Shown here: positions 8,324 to 17,854 of the stretch, one piece after another
Layout: each line of letters opens with the position of its first letter
Position numbering within the stretch: the first letter of the stretch is position 1
Source of the DNA: Candidatus Uabimicrobium amorphum
GTDB lineage: Bacteria; Planctomycetota; Uabimicrobiia; Uabimicrobiales; Uabimicrobiaceae
Reading direction: 5' to 3'
DNA: 64,000 bases
NCBI RefSeq assembly: GCF_009002475.1
Contig: NZ_AP019860.1
Coordinates: forward strand, 8,057,547 to 8,121,546
The notes under the pieces: model-generated
The model's input: the letters and a program-made list of their open reading frames with translations, nothing else
The model's database searches: none
Told to the model about the DNA's origin: nothing
Translations under genes and position numbers: made by a program

Positions 8324-9727
8324 CTAACGAGAAATCGATGCATTAAAATAGCACCAGCTGCGCCAGTTTTGCATTTGTCGGTCTAATTTTTTTTGCAAGC
8401 GCTGTACTGCTTGGGCCGCTCCAGACACGTTTTTTTCTTTCGCTAGCATCCGCAGCGCGGGAAGACTCTCCACTCCTAAACTTTCAAGGTAATTGATGTC
8501 GACAAAAATCTCCGTATTTTCCATATTGTTTGCGTTGTAGTTGGCGATGTATGCATCGATATTGAAAAAAGCGCATATGTAAAACACACACAACACCGCG
8601 ATAAAGTTGCTGTTAATCAACCACTTATTCGAATAATCTTTTACAATGCGAATTAAAATAAGCAATAAACCAACGGCCACGATTCCCATCCAAATGAGTG
8701 CTGCAATACGCCATCTCGTTAAGTGATACATTTCAATATATAAATCCAAACGAAGCAACGACGATATCACCAAAAATACATTTTGCGTTAGCCACATGTA
8801 CACCCAAAAACGCGCGACACGCATACTCTCACTACGTTTTTTGCGAAATGTTATTAGCACAAACGCCGCAGCAAGAAGTACAGTGAAAACAAGAGGATAA
8901 GCTCCGCGATGTGCGTATGCAGCGTATGTCATTCCCTCAGGAAGTGCTCTTCCTCCCCATAGATAAATGATATCTAAAATGGTTTGTACCGCAAACACAA
9001 TATTAAACATACGCAAACAGATCACGGTGGTTTGGGGAGTAAATATTTGTGACTGTGATTTATCCTGAGGTATTGGAGGTTCTACATCTTTGTGTATTTG
9101 TGTTTGAGTCTCTTCTCTTTTTGTACGTCGATCTTTGCTCAAACGCATGAACGACCACGAAGCAATGACAAATAGTAACCAAAATAGAAAACGTTCTTCC
9201 GATACGACTTCGATACGCGTCACATAAGTAATCCATTCCTCGATAATAGGATTTGCTAAACAAAACAACCCAACGAATACCGCACTTAACACCACTCCAA
9301 TGAGCCATCCGAGAATATTGCGTTCTGGTAGTTTTTTTAGCCACTGCATGCATTCGGGAAGATCATCTAGTACACAAAAGATAAAAAACAATATGTTAAA
9401 AAACCACCCGCTTATCCAGTCCAACGCATTGTCTAGCCACCCTAATTTAATTGTCATCATAATACTACTGAGACTCAAAACACACAAGAGTACCGACCAG
9501 AAATTTGTGTGTATAACATTTGCCATCATTAACGTAATATTTATGAGTGCCAAAACAAGAATTTTCTTATTTTGAAAAAACTTTTCTTCACAAAAGGCTA
9601 TACACACAAGAAGCATTAGATTGTATATAGATAGAGACACACCACCAAGAACTTGATCATAAAACAAAAAGTCAGCAACTGCGGTCAATAACATAACACA
9701 CATAATTTGTTTTTGTGATTTAAACAT
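8324..9727 (-). CDS. DUF4173/DUF4153-type polytopic membrane protein
   Basis: This 467-residue protein has around a dozen hydrophobic helices. The C-terminal third carries the features I associate with DUF4173: GGRALPEGMTYAAYAHRGAYPLVFTVLLAA, ARFWVYMWLTQNVFLVISSLLRLDLYIE, and a final FFNIDAYIANYNANN followed by a soluble tail with a DINYLESLGVESLPAL segment. No enzymatic motif is known for the family, and members are often next to sensor or sigma-factor genes; here there is none. The start is backed by AAGGAGAATGT. Confidence 0.8.
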   Translation of the reverse strand: MFKSQKQIMCVMLLTAVADFLFYDQVLGGVSLSIYNLMLLVCIAFCEEKFFQNKKILVLALINITLMMANVIHTNFWSVLLCVLSLSSIMMTIKLGWLDNALDWISGWFFNILFFIFCVLDDLPECMQWLKKLPERNILGWLIGVVLSAVFVGLFCLANPIIEEWITYVTRIEVVSEERFLFWLLFVIASWSFMRLSKDRRTKREETQTQIHKDVEPPIPQDKSQSQIFTPQTTVICLRMFNIVFAVQTILDIIYLWGGRALPEGMTYAAYAHRGAYPLVFTVLLAAAFVLITFRKKRSESMRVARFWVYMWLTQNVFLVISSLLRLDLYIEMYHLTRWRIAALIWMGIVAVGLLLILIRIVKDYSNKWLINSNFIAVLCVFYICAFFNIDAYIANYNANNMENTEIFVDINYLESLGVESLPALRMLAKEKNVSGAAQAVQRLQKKLDRQMQNWRSWCYFNASISR

Positions 9728-9934
9728 ACATTCTCCTTAAAAGTACTTTGTATTACAGAGTACTTTACAAAATAGGATTAAGCAAGTGTTTTTTCCTATT
9801 TTAAAAATCACAATGTTATTTTTGAGGTAACAGCATAAAGGTATTACGAAGATTTTCATTGCCTAAAAGAAGATTTTTTGCCATGATGAAATTTTCATAC
9901 TACCGTAAAATTCATATATTTATGGAGCTCTTTT

Positions 9935-12289
9935 ATGAGAACAATGTTTATTTTGCTGTTCGTTGCAGTATTCTCCATGATCAGTGCTCAGGAGCACTTT
10001 GAATGGATGTTGGATTTTGAGGAACAAAACCTCTATAAGATACAAGATCTTTCCAAGAATTATTTGCAAAAAATGCGTAGCTCAGAGCCAGGTAAAAAGA
10101 CCAAGTCTACTGGTACGAAAATTCCTGGTTATAAACAATTTCAGCGCTGGGCATGGTTCATGGAAGACAGAGTTTACCCTTCTGGTGATTTGTTTAACAC
10201 CATCGCCAAGAGTTGGTACGAATATCATGCCTACTTACAATCAGGAAACGTACGCACCAATGCATTTGGTGGTTCATGGACAGCGATTGGTCCATCTAGT
10301 TACAAACTAGGTATGTCTGGTTACAATGGTGGTTTAGGTCGCGTCAACTGCATTGCTTTTGACCACAAGGATAAAAGTATCGTATATATCGGTACACCAA
10401 GTGCTGGTTTGTGGAAACGTGATTCACGAGGAAGCTGGTCTTGCCTAACAGATGAACTACCCACCACGGGAATTTCCGGTATTGCTCTTGCAAATGAAGG
10501 CAACACGATGTTTGTTCTTACCGGTGATGGCGATGGTGGAAATACCAATTCCATTGGTGTTTTGAAATCTGCAGATCGCGGTAACTCTTGGGTAGATACC
10601 GGGCTTATGTGGGGAGTTAAGCAAAAAGTTCGCGGTTACAAACTAGCACAACATCCGCAAAACGATCAGTTACTCATCGCTGTCACGAGCGCTGGTTTAT
10701 TTCGCAGCAACGATGCCGGAGAAAACTGGCAGCAAGTTGCCAAAGGAAATTTTCGCGACCTTGAGTTTCAACCAGGCGCATCACAAATGGCATATGCCGC
10801 GACGACAAATAAAATTTATCGTTCACAAGATAAAGGTGCCACATGGTCAGAGGTCAATAGTTCTTTTCCAGGAGGCACAAATCGCATTGCTTTGGCCGTT
10901 TCGCCAGCAGACAAAAATGTTGTCTATGCTTTGTTTGCCGGAAGTCGTGGCTATTTAGGACTATATCGCTCTACAGATAGTGGTGCGACTTTTCGCAAAC
11001 GTTCATCTACTCCAAACTTGCTAGGATACAGCGAAGTAGGTAACGACACGAGTTCACAGTCTTGGTATGATTTAGCCTTAGCTGTTTCACCACAAAATGC
11101 TGACATCGTACACAGTGGTGGAGTAAATACTTGGCGTTCGGATGACGGTGGAAAAACGTGGAAAATCACATCTTACTGGGTTGAATCAAACACAAACTAT
11201 GGTTACACCCACGCCGATATTCATGCACTAGAGTACAATGGCACAACACTCTACTGTGGTAGTGATGGTGGTATCTATGAATCTACGGATCGTGGCGAAA
11301 ATTGGCAAAGTATTTCCGATGGTTTGCAAATCATGCAAATTTATAAAATTGCCGACACTCCTCAAGATCCTTATTTAATTTATGCCGGAGCCCAAGACAA
11401 TGGTAGCAATCGTATTACAGGGTCTGAAGGAACCCATGTTTTTGGCGCTGATGGTGGTACATGCGCAATAGACCACCGAAACTCACAAAATGTCTACATC
11501 GCTACACAAAATGGTGGCATGTACAAATCGACAAATAACGGAGATTCTTTTCGCAGTGTAAAACCATCGAGTGCTGGTTCTGGTGCGTGGGTCACTCCCT
11601 ATGTGATGCATCCACAAAATTCCCAAACGCTATTTGCTGGTTATACAGATGTATGGCGTACAACGAACGCCGCGGGCAGTTGGAAAAACATTTCCCAAGG
11701 ACAAGTCGGTAGTGGTACCGCTCGTGCCATCGCCATATGTAAAGAAAATGCGAACTACATATACGTTGCCAAAACCACCAAAATTTACCGTAGTAGCAAT
11801 GCGGGTAGTTCGTGGAGTAATATCACTAAAGACTTACCAACTGGAAGCGCACAAATCACCTCCATAGCTGTTAGTGATACAGATCCGAAACATTTGTGGA
11901 TCACTTTTTCAGGCTATAGTGCTGCACATAAAATCTACCAAAGTAAAGATGCAGGAAATACCTGGAAGAATATGTCCAGTGGTCTGCCTAACTTACCAGT
12001 ACATACTGCAGCTTCTGAACCAGGAGAAGAAAACGGTGTATATGTCGGAACCGACGTCGGAATCTACTATCGTAACAATACACTACAGAACTGGATACCA
12101 TTTAGTAATGGATTGCCGAAAATTATTGTCAAAGATTTGCGTATACACGCACAAGCACGCAAACTTCGCGCAGGTACTTTTGGACGCGGTCTATGGGAAT
12201 CTAATCTATATATTGATGCTCCGGTGACACGCAGTGAAGAAAAACAAACAATGACGCGTTATCAGGGAAGTATTGAAAAGCTCAAGTAA
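9935..12289 (+). CDS. Secreted beta-propeller protein with Asp-box (BNR/sortilin-like) repeats
   Basis: This 784-residue protein has a signal peptide (MRTMFILLFVAVFSMISAQ) and then about 12 repeats. Many contain the Asp-box S-x-D-x-G-x-x-W: SADRGNSWVD, SNDAGENWQQ, SQDKGATWSE, STDSGATFRK, STDRGENWQS, SKDAGNTWKN. The pattern SGGIYESTDRGENWQSISDGL is that of the sortilin/VPS10-type and sialidase-like ten-bladed propellers common in secreted proteins of aquatic bacteria. The sialidase active-site arginines and FRIP motif are not evident, so a binding or scaffold role is more likely than glycan cleavage. There is no C-terminal sorting domain of the Por or PEP-CTERM type. It is single-gene, with a GAGCTC-type weak ribosome-binding site. 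Confidence 0.85.
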   Translation: MRTMFILLFVAVFSMISAQEHFEWMLDFEEQNLYKIQDLSKNYLQKMRSSEPGKKTKSTGTKIPGYKQFQRWAWFMEDRVYPSGDLFNTIAKSWYEYHAYLQSGNVRTNAFGGSWTAIGPSSYKLGMSGYNGGLGRVNCIAFDHKDKSIVYIGTPSAGLWKRDSRGSWSCLTDELPTTGISGIALANEGNTMFVLTGDGDGGNTNSIGVLKSADRGNSWVDTGLMWGVKQKVRGYKLAQHPQNDQLLIAVTSAGLFRSNDAGENWQQVAKGNFRDLEFQPGASQMAYAATTNKIYRSQDKGATWSEVNSSFPGGTNRIALAVSPADKNVVYALFAGSRGYLGLYRSTDSGATFRKRSSTPNLLGYSEVGNDTSSQSWYDLALAVSPQNADIVHSGGVNTWRSDDGGKTWKITSYWVESNTNYGYTHADIHALEYNGTTLYCGSDGGIYESTDRGENWQSISDGLQIMQIYKIADTPQDPYLIYAGAQDNGSNRITGSEGTHVFGADGGTCAIDHRNSQNVYIATQNGGMYKSTNNGDSFRSVKPSSAGSGAWVTPYVMHPQNSQTLFAGYTDVWRTTNAAGSWKNISQGQVGSGTARAIAICKENANYIYVAKTTKIYRSSNAGSSWSNITKDLPTGSAQITSIAVSDTDPKHLWITFSGYSAAHKIYQSKDAGNTWKNMSSGLPNLPVHTAASEPGEENGVYVGTDVGIYYRNNTLQNWIPFSNGLPKIIVKDLRIHAQARKLRAGTFGRGLWESNLYIDAPVTRSEEKQTMTRYQGSIEKLK

Positions 12290-12298
12290 CATATTTTA

Positions 12299-12324
12299 GA
12301 GCACTGTAAAAAATTACAGTGCTC
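12299..12324 (+). terminator. Stem-loop after the propeller gene
   Basis: A perfect 11-bp stem GAGCACTGTAA/TTACAGTGCTC with an AAAA loop begins 10 bases after the stop codon. It has no T-run, so attenuation or mRNA-end protection is as likely as full termination. Confidence 0.5.
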
Positions 12325-12348
12325 AACTCAAAACCTATGGAGAGTTTT

Positions 12349-13530
12349 ATGGAACTCATTATTACCTTATTTGCCGAAATTATTACTCCTATCCTTGCCT
12401 CCATTTTAACCGCAATACTCAGCTTTATCACTTCGACCATTTCTCTCATTGTCAAAGTATATTTATGGTTTTCGTCACGCCGTAAAGCAAAAGCCGCAAA
12501 ACAACACCCCAAAAGAAAACTTGCTTTGCGTATTATTTATTATACTGCGGTATTTGTATTTGCAGCGATTCTGTGTATCAACTATCTTTTTTTAAAGCCC
12601 GCCCTAAACCTTGTTTGCAAAAATATATACGAGCGAACGAGCATTGCCATTGAATTTGATCACGCAACTGCACACTTGTTGTGGGGGAATTTACAGTTGC
12701 GTTCGTTGCACATTAAACGCGACCTTAATCCTAGCTTAGATTTTGACTTACGCATAAAGTCAGTGGATTTATCCATTTCCCTACAAAACATTCTTCGTGG
12801 AAAACTCGTTCTTCATTCTCTACAAGTAAACGGCGTCACGGGCGAAATGATCAAGAGAGGCAAACGGCGCAAAAAACCACGCAAAAACTTTATAATTCGC
12901 GAATTTTTGCTAAAAGATAGTCATGTGATCTTCCGCACACAAAAAAGACCTAATGCGCATATCACTATTGCTATTCAACAAATGCAATGTTATGATGTCC
13001 AAAGTAAATACTTTGTTTATCACACTCTGCTACGCTCCAACACAAAAGGAATGATTGCACAAAGACCGTTTTCCATCTCGACCACATCTACCGCAACAGG
13101 CTACAAAAACGTTTGGCGTGCCACAGGAATTCCTTTAGACGATTTAAGTGATGTATTCTCAGGTTTTTTCGCTTGGTTTCAAAAAGGAAAAGTCGATATA
13201 AATTCCGAAAACCACTGCCATGGAACACAAATTGACATGCGACATACCTTTGTATTGCGTAACTTTCAAGCACAAACACCGCAAAACTCTACACTAAACA
13301 ATATTGTGGCGCAACGCGTAGAAAATTTCTTAAATAGACGTCAACTAGAGTTCCCCATTGACTTACAGTTTACAATGGCTGAGCGCGATTTTGCAGAAAT
13401 GCAATCTGTAGAAGGGTCGCAATTGTCGCAGAAAATAGCCACCGCTTGGATACAAGGGGTGATGAAAAAATTGCCGGGCAACAGAGTTTTTAATACAATC
13501 AAGAATTTATGGAAAAAGAAAGATAAATAG
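12349..13530 (+). CDS. AsmA/DUF748-like inner-membrane protein
   Basis: The protein is about 393 residues. A long hydrophobic N-terminal region (residues 1-35) and a second helix around 55-80 (YYTAVFVFAAILCINYLFLKP) anchor it. The rest is beta-rich and periplasmic: FDHATAHLLWGNLQLRSLHI..LRIKSVDLSISLQNILRGKLVLHSLQVNG. That alternation of sublayer strands with the phrase SL..L.G.LVL..L.V.G is typical of AsmA/DUF748 repeats, which are linked to lipid transfer between membranes. The start at 12349 is preferred because GGAG lies eight bases upstream; an in-frame ATG further upstream has no site. The next gene, an acyltransferase, follows after 15 bp, so a shared envelope-lipid role is likely. Confidence 0.65.
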   Translation: MELIITLFAEIITPILASILTAILSFITSTISLIVKVYLWFSSRRKAKAAKQHPKRKLALRIIYYTAVFVFAAILCINYLFLKPALNLVCKNIYERTSIAIEFDHATAHLLWGNLQLRSLHIKRDLNPSLDFDLRIKSVDLSISLQNILRGKLVLHSLQVNGVTGEMIKRGKRRKKPRKNFIIREFLLKDSHVIFRTQKRPNAHITIAIQQMQCYDVQSKYFVYHTLLRSNTKGMIAQRPFSISTTSTATGYKNVWRATGIPLDDLSDVFSGFFAWFQKGKVDINSENHCHGTQIDMRHTFVLRNFQAQTPQNSTLNNIVAQRVENFLNRRQLEFPIDLQFTMAERDFAEMQSVEGSQLSQKIATAWIQGVMKKLPGNRVFNTIKNLWKKKDK

Positions 13531-13545
13531 AACAAAGGAACAACG

Positions 13546-14136
13546 ATGATCAGTAAATTATTGGCACGTTTTACTCTATGGATTTTGGGGTGGAAAGCCG
13601 TTGGCGAAAAATCTTCGCACAAAAAATACGTCATGATCGCCGCTCCGCACACCACAAATATGGACGGAGTATTACTATTAGCCGCTTCGACAGTCTATGG
13701 CATGAAAATATCGTGGATGATAAAGCACACCGCTCTTAAAGTGCCTATTTTTGGTTGGTTCTTAAAAAAGACGGGTGCCGTAGGAATCAATCGCAAAGCG
13801 AACCATGGACTAGTTGCACAGATGGTCGAAAAATTTGAACAAAAAGAGGAGTTTATTCTCGCCATTCCCCCCGCGGGAACGCGTAGTTATCGCGATTACT
13901 GGAAATCGGGATTTTATATCATTGCCAAAGAGGCAGGAGTGCCCATTGTCCCAGGATATTTAAATTACGAAACCAAAGAAGCCGGTTTTGGTAAATCTTT
14001 TGTCCCAAGTGATGTAAAAAAAGATATGGATTACCTACGTGAATTTTACAAAGACATCACCCCACGCTACCCCGATAAAAAGTCCAAAATTAGACTTTCT
14101 CTTGAAGAAGAAGTAGAAAAACAAGAGAGCGCGTAA
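13546..14136 (+). CDS. PlsC-like lysophospholipid acyltransferase family protein
   Basis: This 196-residue protein has the acyltransferase box HTTNMD (H-x4-D, about residues 35-40), GINRK near residue 80, and AIPPAGTRSYRDYWKSGFYIIAKEAGVPIVP, matching the EGTR- and P-containing blocks of PlsC-type enzymes. It is shorter than classical PlsC and resembles the small 1-acylglycerol-3-phosphate acyltransferase group seen in marine bacteria. In EGTR-type motifs the glutamate is usual; here the position reads PAGTR, a substitution also known in this subgroup. It probably transfers acyl chains onto a lysolipid at the inner membrane. Its start has AAAGGAAC and it is translated 15 bp behind the AsmA-like gene. 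Confidence 0.85.
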   Translation: MISKLLARFTLWILGWKAVGEKSSHKKYVMIAAPHTTNMDGVLLLAASTVYGMKISWMIKHTALKVPIFGWFLKKTGAVGINRKANHGLVAQMVEKFEQKEEFILAIPPAGTRSYRDYWKSGFYIIAKEAGVPIVPGYLNYETKEAGFGKSFVPSDVKKDMDYLREFYKDITPRYPDKKSKIRLSLEEEVEKQESA

Positions 14137-14168
14137 TATTTAACTATAATGGGAATTACAATAGAAAT

Positions 14169-14197
14169 GTAGGGGCGGACCTTGTGTCCGCCCGTTC
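14169..14197. repeat. REP palindrome, copy 1
   Basis: GTAGGGGCGGACC..GTCCGCCCGTTC is a G+C-rich imperfect palindrome. It recurs in opposite orientation at 37118-37146 and 56380-56408. It lies between convergent genes and could help end both transcripts. Confidence 0.8.
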
Positions 14198-14252
14198 CCT
14201 CAAATACAGCGAGATAAACGTTTCCAAAAATTAACCACACCTGCCCGTCACC

Positions 14253-14636
14253 TCAAATATCTCGCTTACCAACCTTCGTATCACTACGACGCATTCCTCC
14301 AAGGAATAGCTCGCGAAAGTTGAGCATTTTTTTGACACCAAATGCCGCTAAATAAAAAATGCAAAAACTAATTGCGGCGCCAGAAAAAGACCGTGTTCTG
14401 CTGACAACAAGAGATCCCATTACCGCGCTAAAACTGGTGATCATAATCATCGAAAAAAACACCAATAAAATCCACGATTTTACTTTTTTCTCTTTTGGCT
14501 TTTTCTTGTCTTTTTCTTCTTTGTCGTCATTAAAAACGTATGCGATAAATAAAAAAAATATCGCCCAGCCAAAGACACTCCCGGCAATATCTTCAATATC
14601 GGTACGCGTAGCTAGAATACTCCACAATGTATACAT
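14253..14636 (-). CDS. Small membrane protein of unknown function
   Basis: This 127-residue protein has three or four hydrophobic helices (DIAGSVFGWAIFFLFIAYVF, SWILLVFFSMIMITSFSAVMGSLVV, FSGAAISFCIFYLAAFGV). They are separated by a strongly charged cytoplasmic loop DDKEEKDKKKPKEKK and followed by a basic tail. I recognise no family. It sits about 70 bp behind the membrane-bound spermidine synthase gene on the same strand and may be co-transcribed with it. Confidence 0.6.
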   Translation of the reverse strand: MYTLWSILATRTDIEDIAGSVFGWAIFFLFIAYVFNDDKEEKDKKKPKEKKVKSWILLVFFSMIMITSFSAVMGSLVVSRTRSFSGAAISFCIFYLAAFGVKKMLNFRELFLGGMRRSDTKVGKRDI

Positions 14637-14704
14637 AGTTATCTCTTAATATATCTATTGCCAAAGACTCGATTGAATAACTTCTTTACCTCCCGTACCA
14701 TACA

Positions 14705-17638
14705 TTATTTTTTCTCCTTATCTTTTTTCTCCATCAAAGCGATATATTTCATTTTAAACTCATCACGATCTTTTTTGTTGATCATTGCCAGCGATTTACG
14801 ATAAAAATCTTTTGCTTTATCGAACTCTTTATTGTTCACAAAAAGCGCAATCCACGCCAAACGCCCCTCTAAATATTGCGGATAAATTTCAAAAGTTTCG
14901 CGCATGTGTTGTTCCGCAACCTCTTTTTTTCCATTTTGGTACGTTAGTAAACCGACATTGAGACGCGAAACGTAGTCTTCGGGCGCGAGCCATACAATCT
15001 GTTCATAGCACGTCATCGCCAACTGAACTTTTTGCAAACGCGTGTATATTTTCGCGAGTAACCGATATCCACTTGGATCTAGTGGATCAAGCGAAATAAT
15101 TTCTTCTAATTTGTATAGCGCTGGTTGTACCTTACCTTGCGTGATAAGAACTGCCGCTTCACGAACCATTTCATCTTTGTTTTGCAACATTTTGTGGCGT
15201 TGTTCTGCTATCGAAGCAATTGCCTCCATGTGTGCCTGATTTTTCGAGTATTTTGCCAACTCTTTAATTCGCGGCCACTCTTCAGGCTGTAAAGTACGCA
15301 AAGCCAAAATAACTTTTTCAACCGCTTCATCAGCAGATAAGTCACTATAGAAGTATGTACATAGTCGTGCAAAATAATCCGCCGTTTTCAATCGCTGTGG
15401 CTTAAAATTTATGCCGCGATACATCTCAAGAGGGGCACGGTACTCTAATATTACATTGTCATCTCTGTTGATTTTTTGCACGTGCACTGTATCATCTGGC
15501 AGTGAACCATACAAACCACACAGCAACTCAGCAGGATTGTGTATCCCAATACGCTTCAGAGTTTTTTGCAGTTCTTTACCTACAAATTTGTTTTGCAATT
15601 CCTTATAAGTTAACTTCAAAGGTTCACGCGTAGCAATACACAAAAAATCAAAGTCTTGACGAAAAATCACCACGTGTGGAAACGTCGCTTTGAGCGTTGC
15701 GAGGATGGTATCAAATGTTTGGCGTGAAATTTCATAACCTTGAATCCACTGACAAAAAACTCCGCCCTGATTTAACTTGCTGTTGACAATATCGTAAAAC
15801 TCTTTGGTAAAGACGCTTCCCGAACCTTCTACCCACGGATTAGAGGGTTCAGAAATCATCACATCATAGGTTTTATCGCGGTATTTTAAAAATGTACGTG
15901 CATCTTCCACATAAATTTTCACACGCGGATTTTTTGTCACATTGCCATTGATCGCTTTAAAATAACCGCTTGCGGTAATAACCGCTTCCTCCATCTCCAC
16001 AACGTCTACCTGCGCATCTTTATGCGTGGCCACGGCGTGGACAGTAGCACCACTTCCCAACCCAAGAACAAAAACATTCTTACTTTGCGATGCTAAAAAC
16101 ATCGGTATATGACCCAATAAATATTGCGTATCTAGGTCTTGTGACGTCGAAGCATCTGTTTTACCATTGATGTTTAAAGATGTGTGATAAAAATCGCGAT
16201 ATACAGTCACCGTGCTATTAATACCATCTTCCGCGTAGATCAATTTCGCATCATAGCTCAGCTTTTCTTTTTTCACCAGCGCTTTGCGAAATAAACTTTT
16301 ATGAAATGCCTGAACATTCATCGTTGGTGAAATAAATACCAACAATGCGGTAAAAACAACACAAAGTAGTTTCGGAACTTGTCGCGAAGTTTCTTTTAGC
16401 AAAGTCAGTAATAGCACTGCGCATCCTAGATATATACAAAACTTTAGCGACGCATGTACACCAAAAATAGGTATGCAGAAAAAACCTGCGCCCATACTTC
16501 CGAAAATAGCCCCCAGGGTATTATATCCATAAACATAAGTGACGGCTTTACTCGTGGCTTGTGTTTTGAGTTTGTAACCCTCTATGATCACAGGTAAAAG
16601 CATACCGAGGAGTGTCATGGGTACAAAAATAACAATCCCAGTCGTTACGCCTTGTAATATCAAAAACAGTACTAAATTTTCGTTGCATAAATATGTCAGG
16701 GACATAAAAAAATTTGGTAAAAAGTTAATGATATATAAACTCAGTGCAATAAATAGTATGTTGCCACACAACAAGGTATATAGAAAGGAACGATAGTTAT
16801 CTTGCAGCAAAATAAATTTGCGTACCCACCAGCTTCCAAGAGCAATACTTAGCAATATAGAGAGTAGGATAATAGAGAACGCATAGGTCGAAGAGCCAAA
16901 AACAACAACGAGTATTCGCGTCCAACTAATTTCTAAAAACAGTCCAATTGCCCCACACATAAACGCCCATAGACAAAGCGAGTCTGGCACCCATGTCGCT
17001 GCGGTGCTTTGTGGAACCTCACAGTGAGAATGGCGACTCATACGCAAAGCACTCATCGCAATGCCTGCACTCAACAAACTCGTCATGTACGCACTATATG
17101 TGATTCCACACCATGGTAACAATACGAAAGTAGCAAAAACAACCCCCAAAGCAGCTCCAAAAGTATTTGCCGCGTATAGCGTGGCAGTGTTGGCGAATAA
17201 GTCTTTTTGCTGCGAGAAGTGGAACACTAACATTGGTAGAGTGATCCCCATTAAAAAGCTGGGTATCACAAATAATAAAAATGCCACAAGGAACTGTAAA
17301 ATGATAAAAAATATAAAGTTGGCGTCTATGAGAGAGTATAGTGGAGCGAGCAACCAACTAGCGTATGGAAAAATCCATAGCGCAACGACACTATACACAG
17401 CTATTGCCAATTCCAAATAACCATATACACGCAGGGGATTCTTTGTACGAATTTTCTCGGAATAGAAGCTCCCAAGGGCAAGGCCAGTCATGAACGTAGC
17501 AAGAATTGTTGTCGTTGCCCAAGTAGAACCGCCCATCACCGGAATCAGTAACTTACGCCATAAAATTTGATATGATAGGCTGCATCCACCCGAGAAAAAT
17601 AACAACAGTGCCACCCACTTTACGATCGATTTATTCAC
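14705..17638 (-). CDS. Fused membrane (MFS-like) spermidine synthase with C-terminal TPRs
   Basis: This 977-residue protein starts at a GTG preceded by AAAGGAAC. Residues 1 to about 440 hold roughly 13 membrane helices of the type fused to SpeE-like domains in many bacteria (opening with FFSGGCSLSYQILWRKLL, then GGSTWATTTILATFMTGLALGS). Residues about 460-700 are the aminopropyltransferase-like Rossmann domain: NVFVLGLGSGATVHAV (near 520), VDVVEMEEAV, VEDARTFL, and YDVMISEPSNPWVEGSGSVFTKEFY. The EPSNPW motif is typical of the fused group, which may not make spermidine. Residues about 820-960 are three or four tetratricopeptide repeats. It is divergent from the FGE-like gene. Confidence 0.9.
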   Translation of the reverse strand: MNKSIVKWVALLLFFSGGCSLSYQILWRKLLIPVMGGSTWATTTILATFMTGLALGSFYSEKIRTKNPLRVYGYLELAIAVYSVVALWIFPYASWLLAPLYSLIDANFIFFIILQFLVAFLLFVIPSFLMGITLPMLVFHFSQQKDLFANTATLYAANTFGAALGVVFATFVLLPWCGITYSAYMTSLLSAGIAMSALRMSRHSHCEVPQSTAATWVPDSLCLWAFMCGAIGLFLEISWTRILVVVFGSSTYAFSIILLSILLSIALGSWWVRKFILLQDNYRSFLYTLLCGNILFIALSLYIINFLPNFFMSLTYLCNENLVLFLILQGVTTGIVIFVPMTLLGMLLPVIIEGYKLKTQATSKAVTYVYGYNTLGAIFGSMGAGFFCIPIFGVHASLKFCIYLGCAVLLLTLLKETSRQVPKLLCVVFTALLVFISPTMNVQAFHKSLFRKALVKKEKLSYDAKLIYAEDGINSTVTVYRDFYHTSLNINGKTDASTSQDLDTQYLLGHIPMFLASQSKNVFVLGLGSGATVHAVATHKDAQVDVVEMEEAVITASGYFKAINGNVTKNPRVKIYVEDARTFLKYRDKTYDVMISEPSNPWVEGSGSVFTKEFYDIVNSKLNQGGVFCQWIQGYEISRQTFDTILATLKATFPHVVIFRQDFDFLCIATREPLKLTYKELQNKFVGKELQKTLKRIGIHNPAELLCGLYGSLPDDTVHVQKINRDDNVILEYRAPLEMYRGINFKPQRLKTADYFARLCTYFYSDLSADEAVEKVILALRTLQPEEWPRIKELAKYSKNQAHMEAIASIAEQRHKMLQNKDEMVREAAVLITQGKVQPALYKLEEIISLDPLDPSGYRLLAKIYTRLQKVQLAMTCYEQIVWLAPEDYVSRLNVGLLTYQNGKKEVAEQHMRETFEIYPQYLEGRLAWIALFVNNKEFDKAKDFYRKSLAMINKKDRDEFKMKYIALMEKKDKEKK

Positions 17639-17854
17639 TTGTCGTTCCTTTGTATTGATAGATCTATGATTTTCAAATAACCATGTTGTAATAGGTTTCG
17701 ATGCTGTTTATCTAACAGAATGCTTTACTATTTGAACAATGATTGCTAAGATAGTAATATTCGCTTAAAGAGTTGTATTTGCGAAATTTACTGCATGTGG
17801 GCATCTTAAACCTGAAAAAATGTTATATCGGTCCTTCTTTACAAGGTGAAAAAA

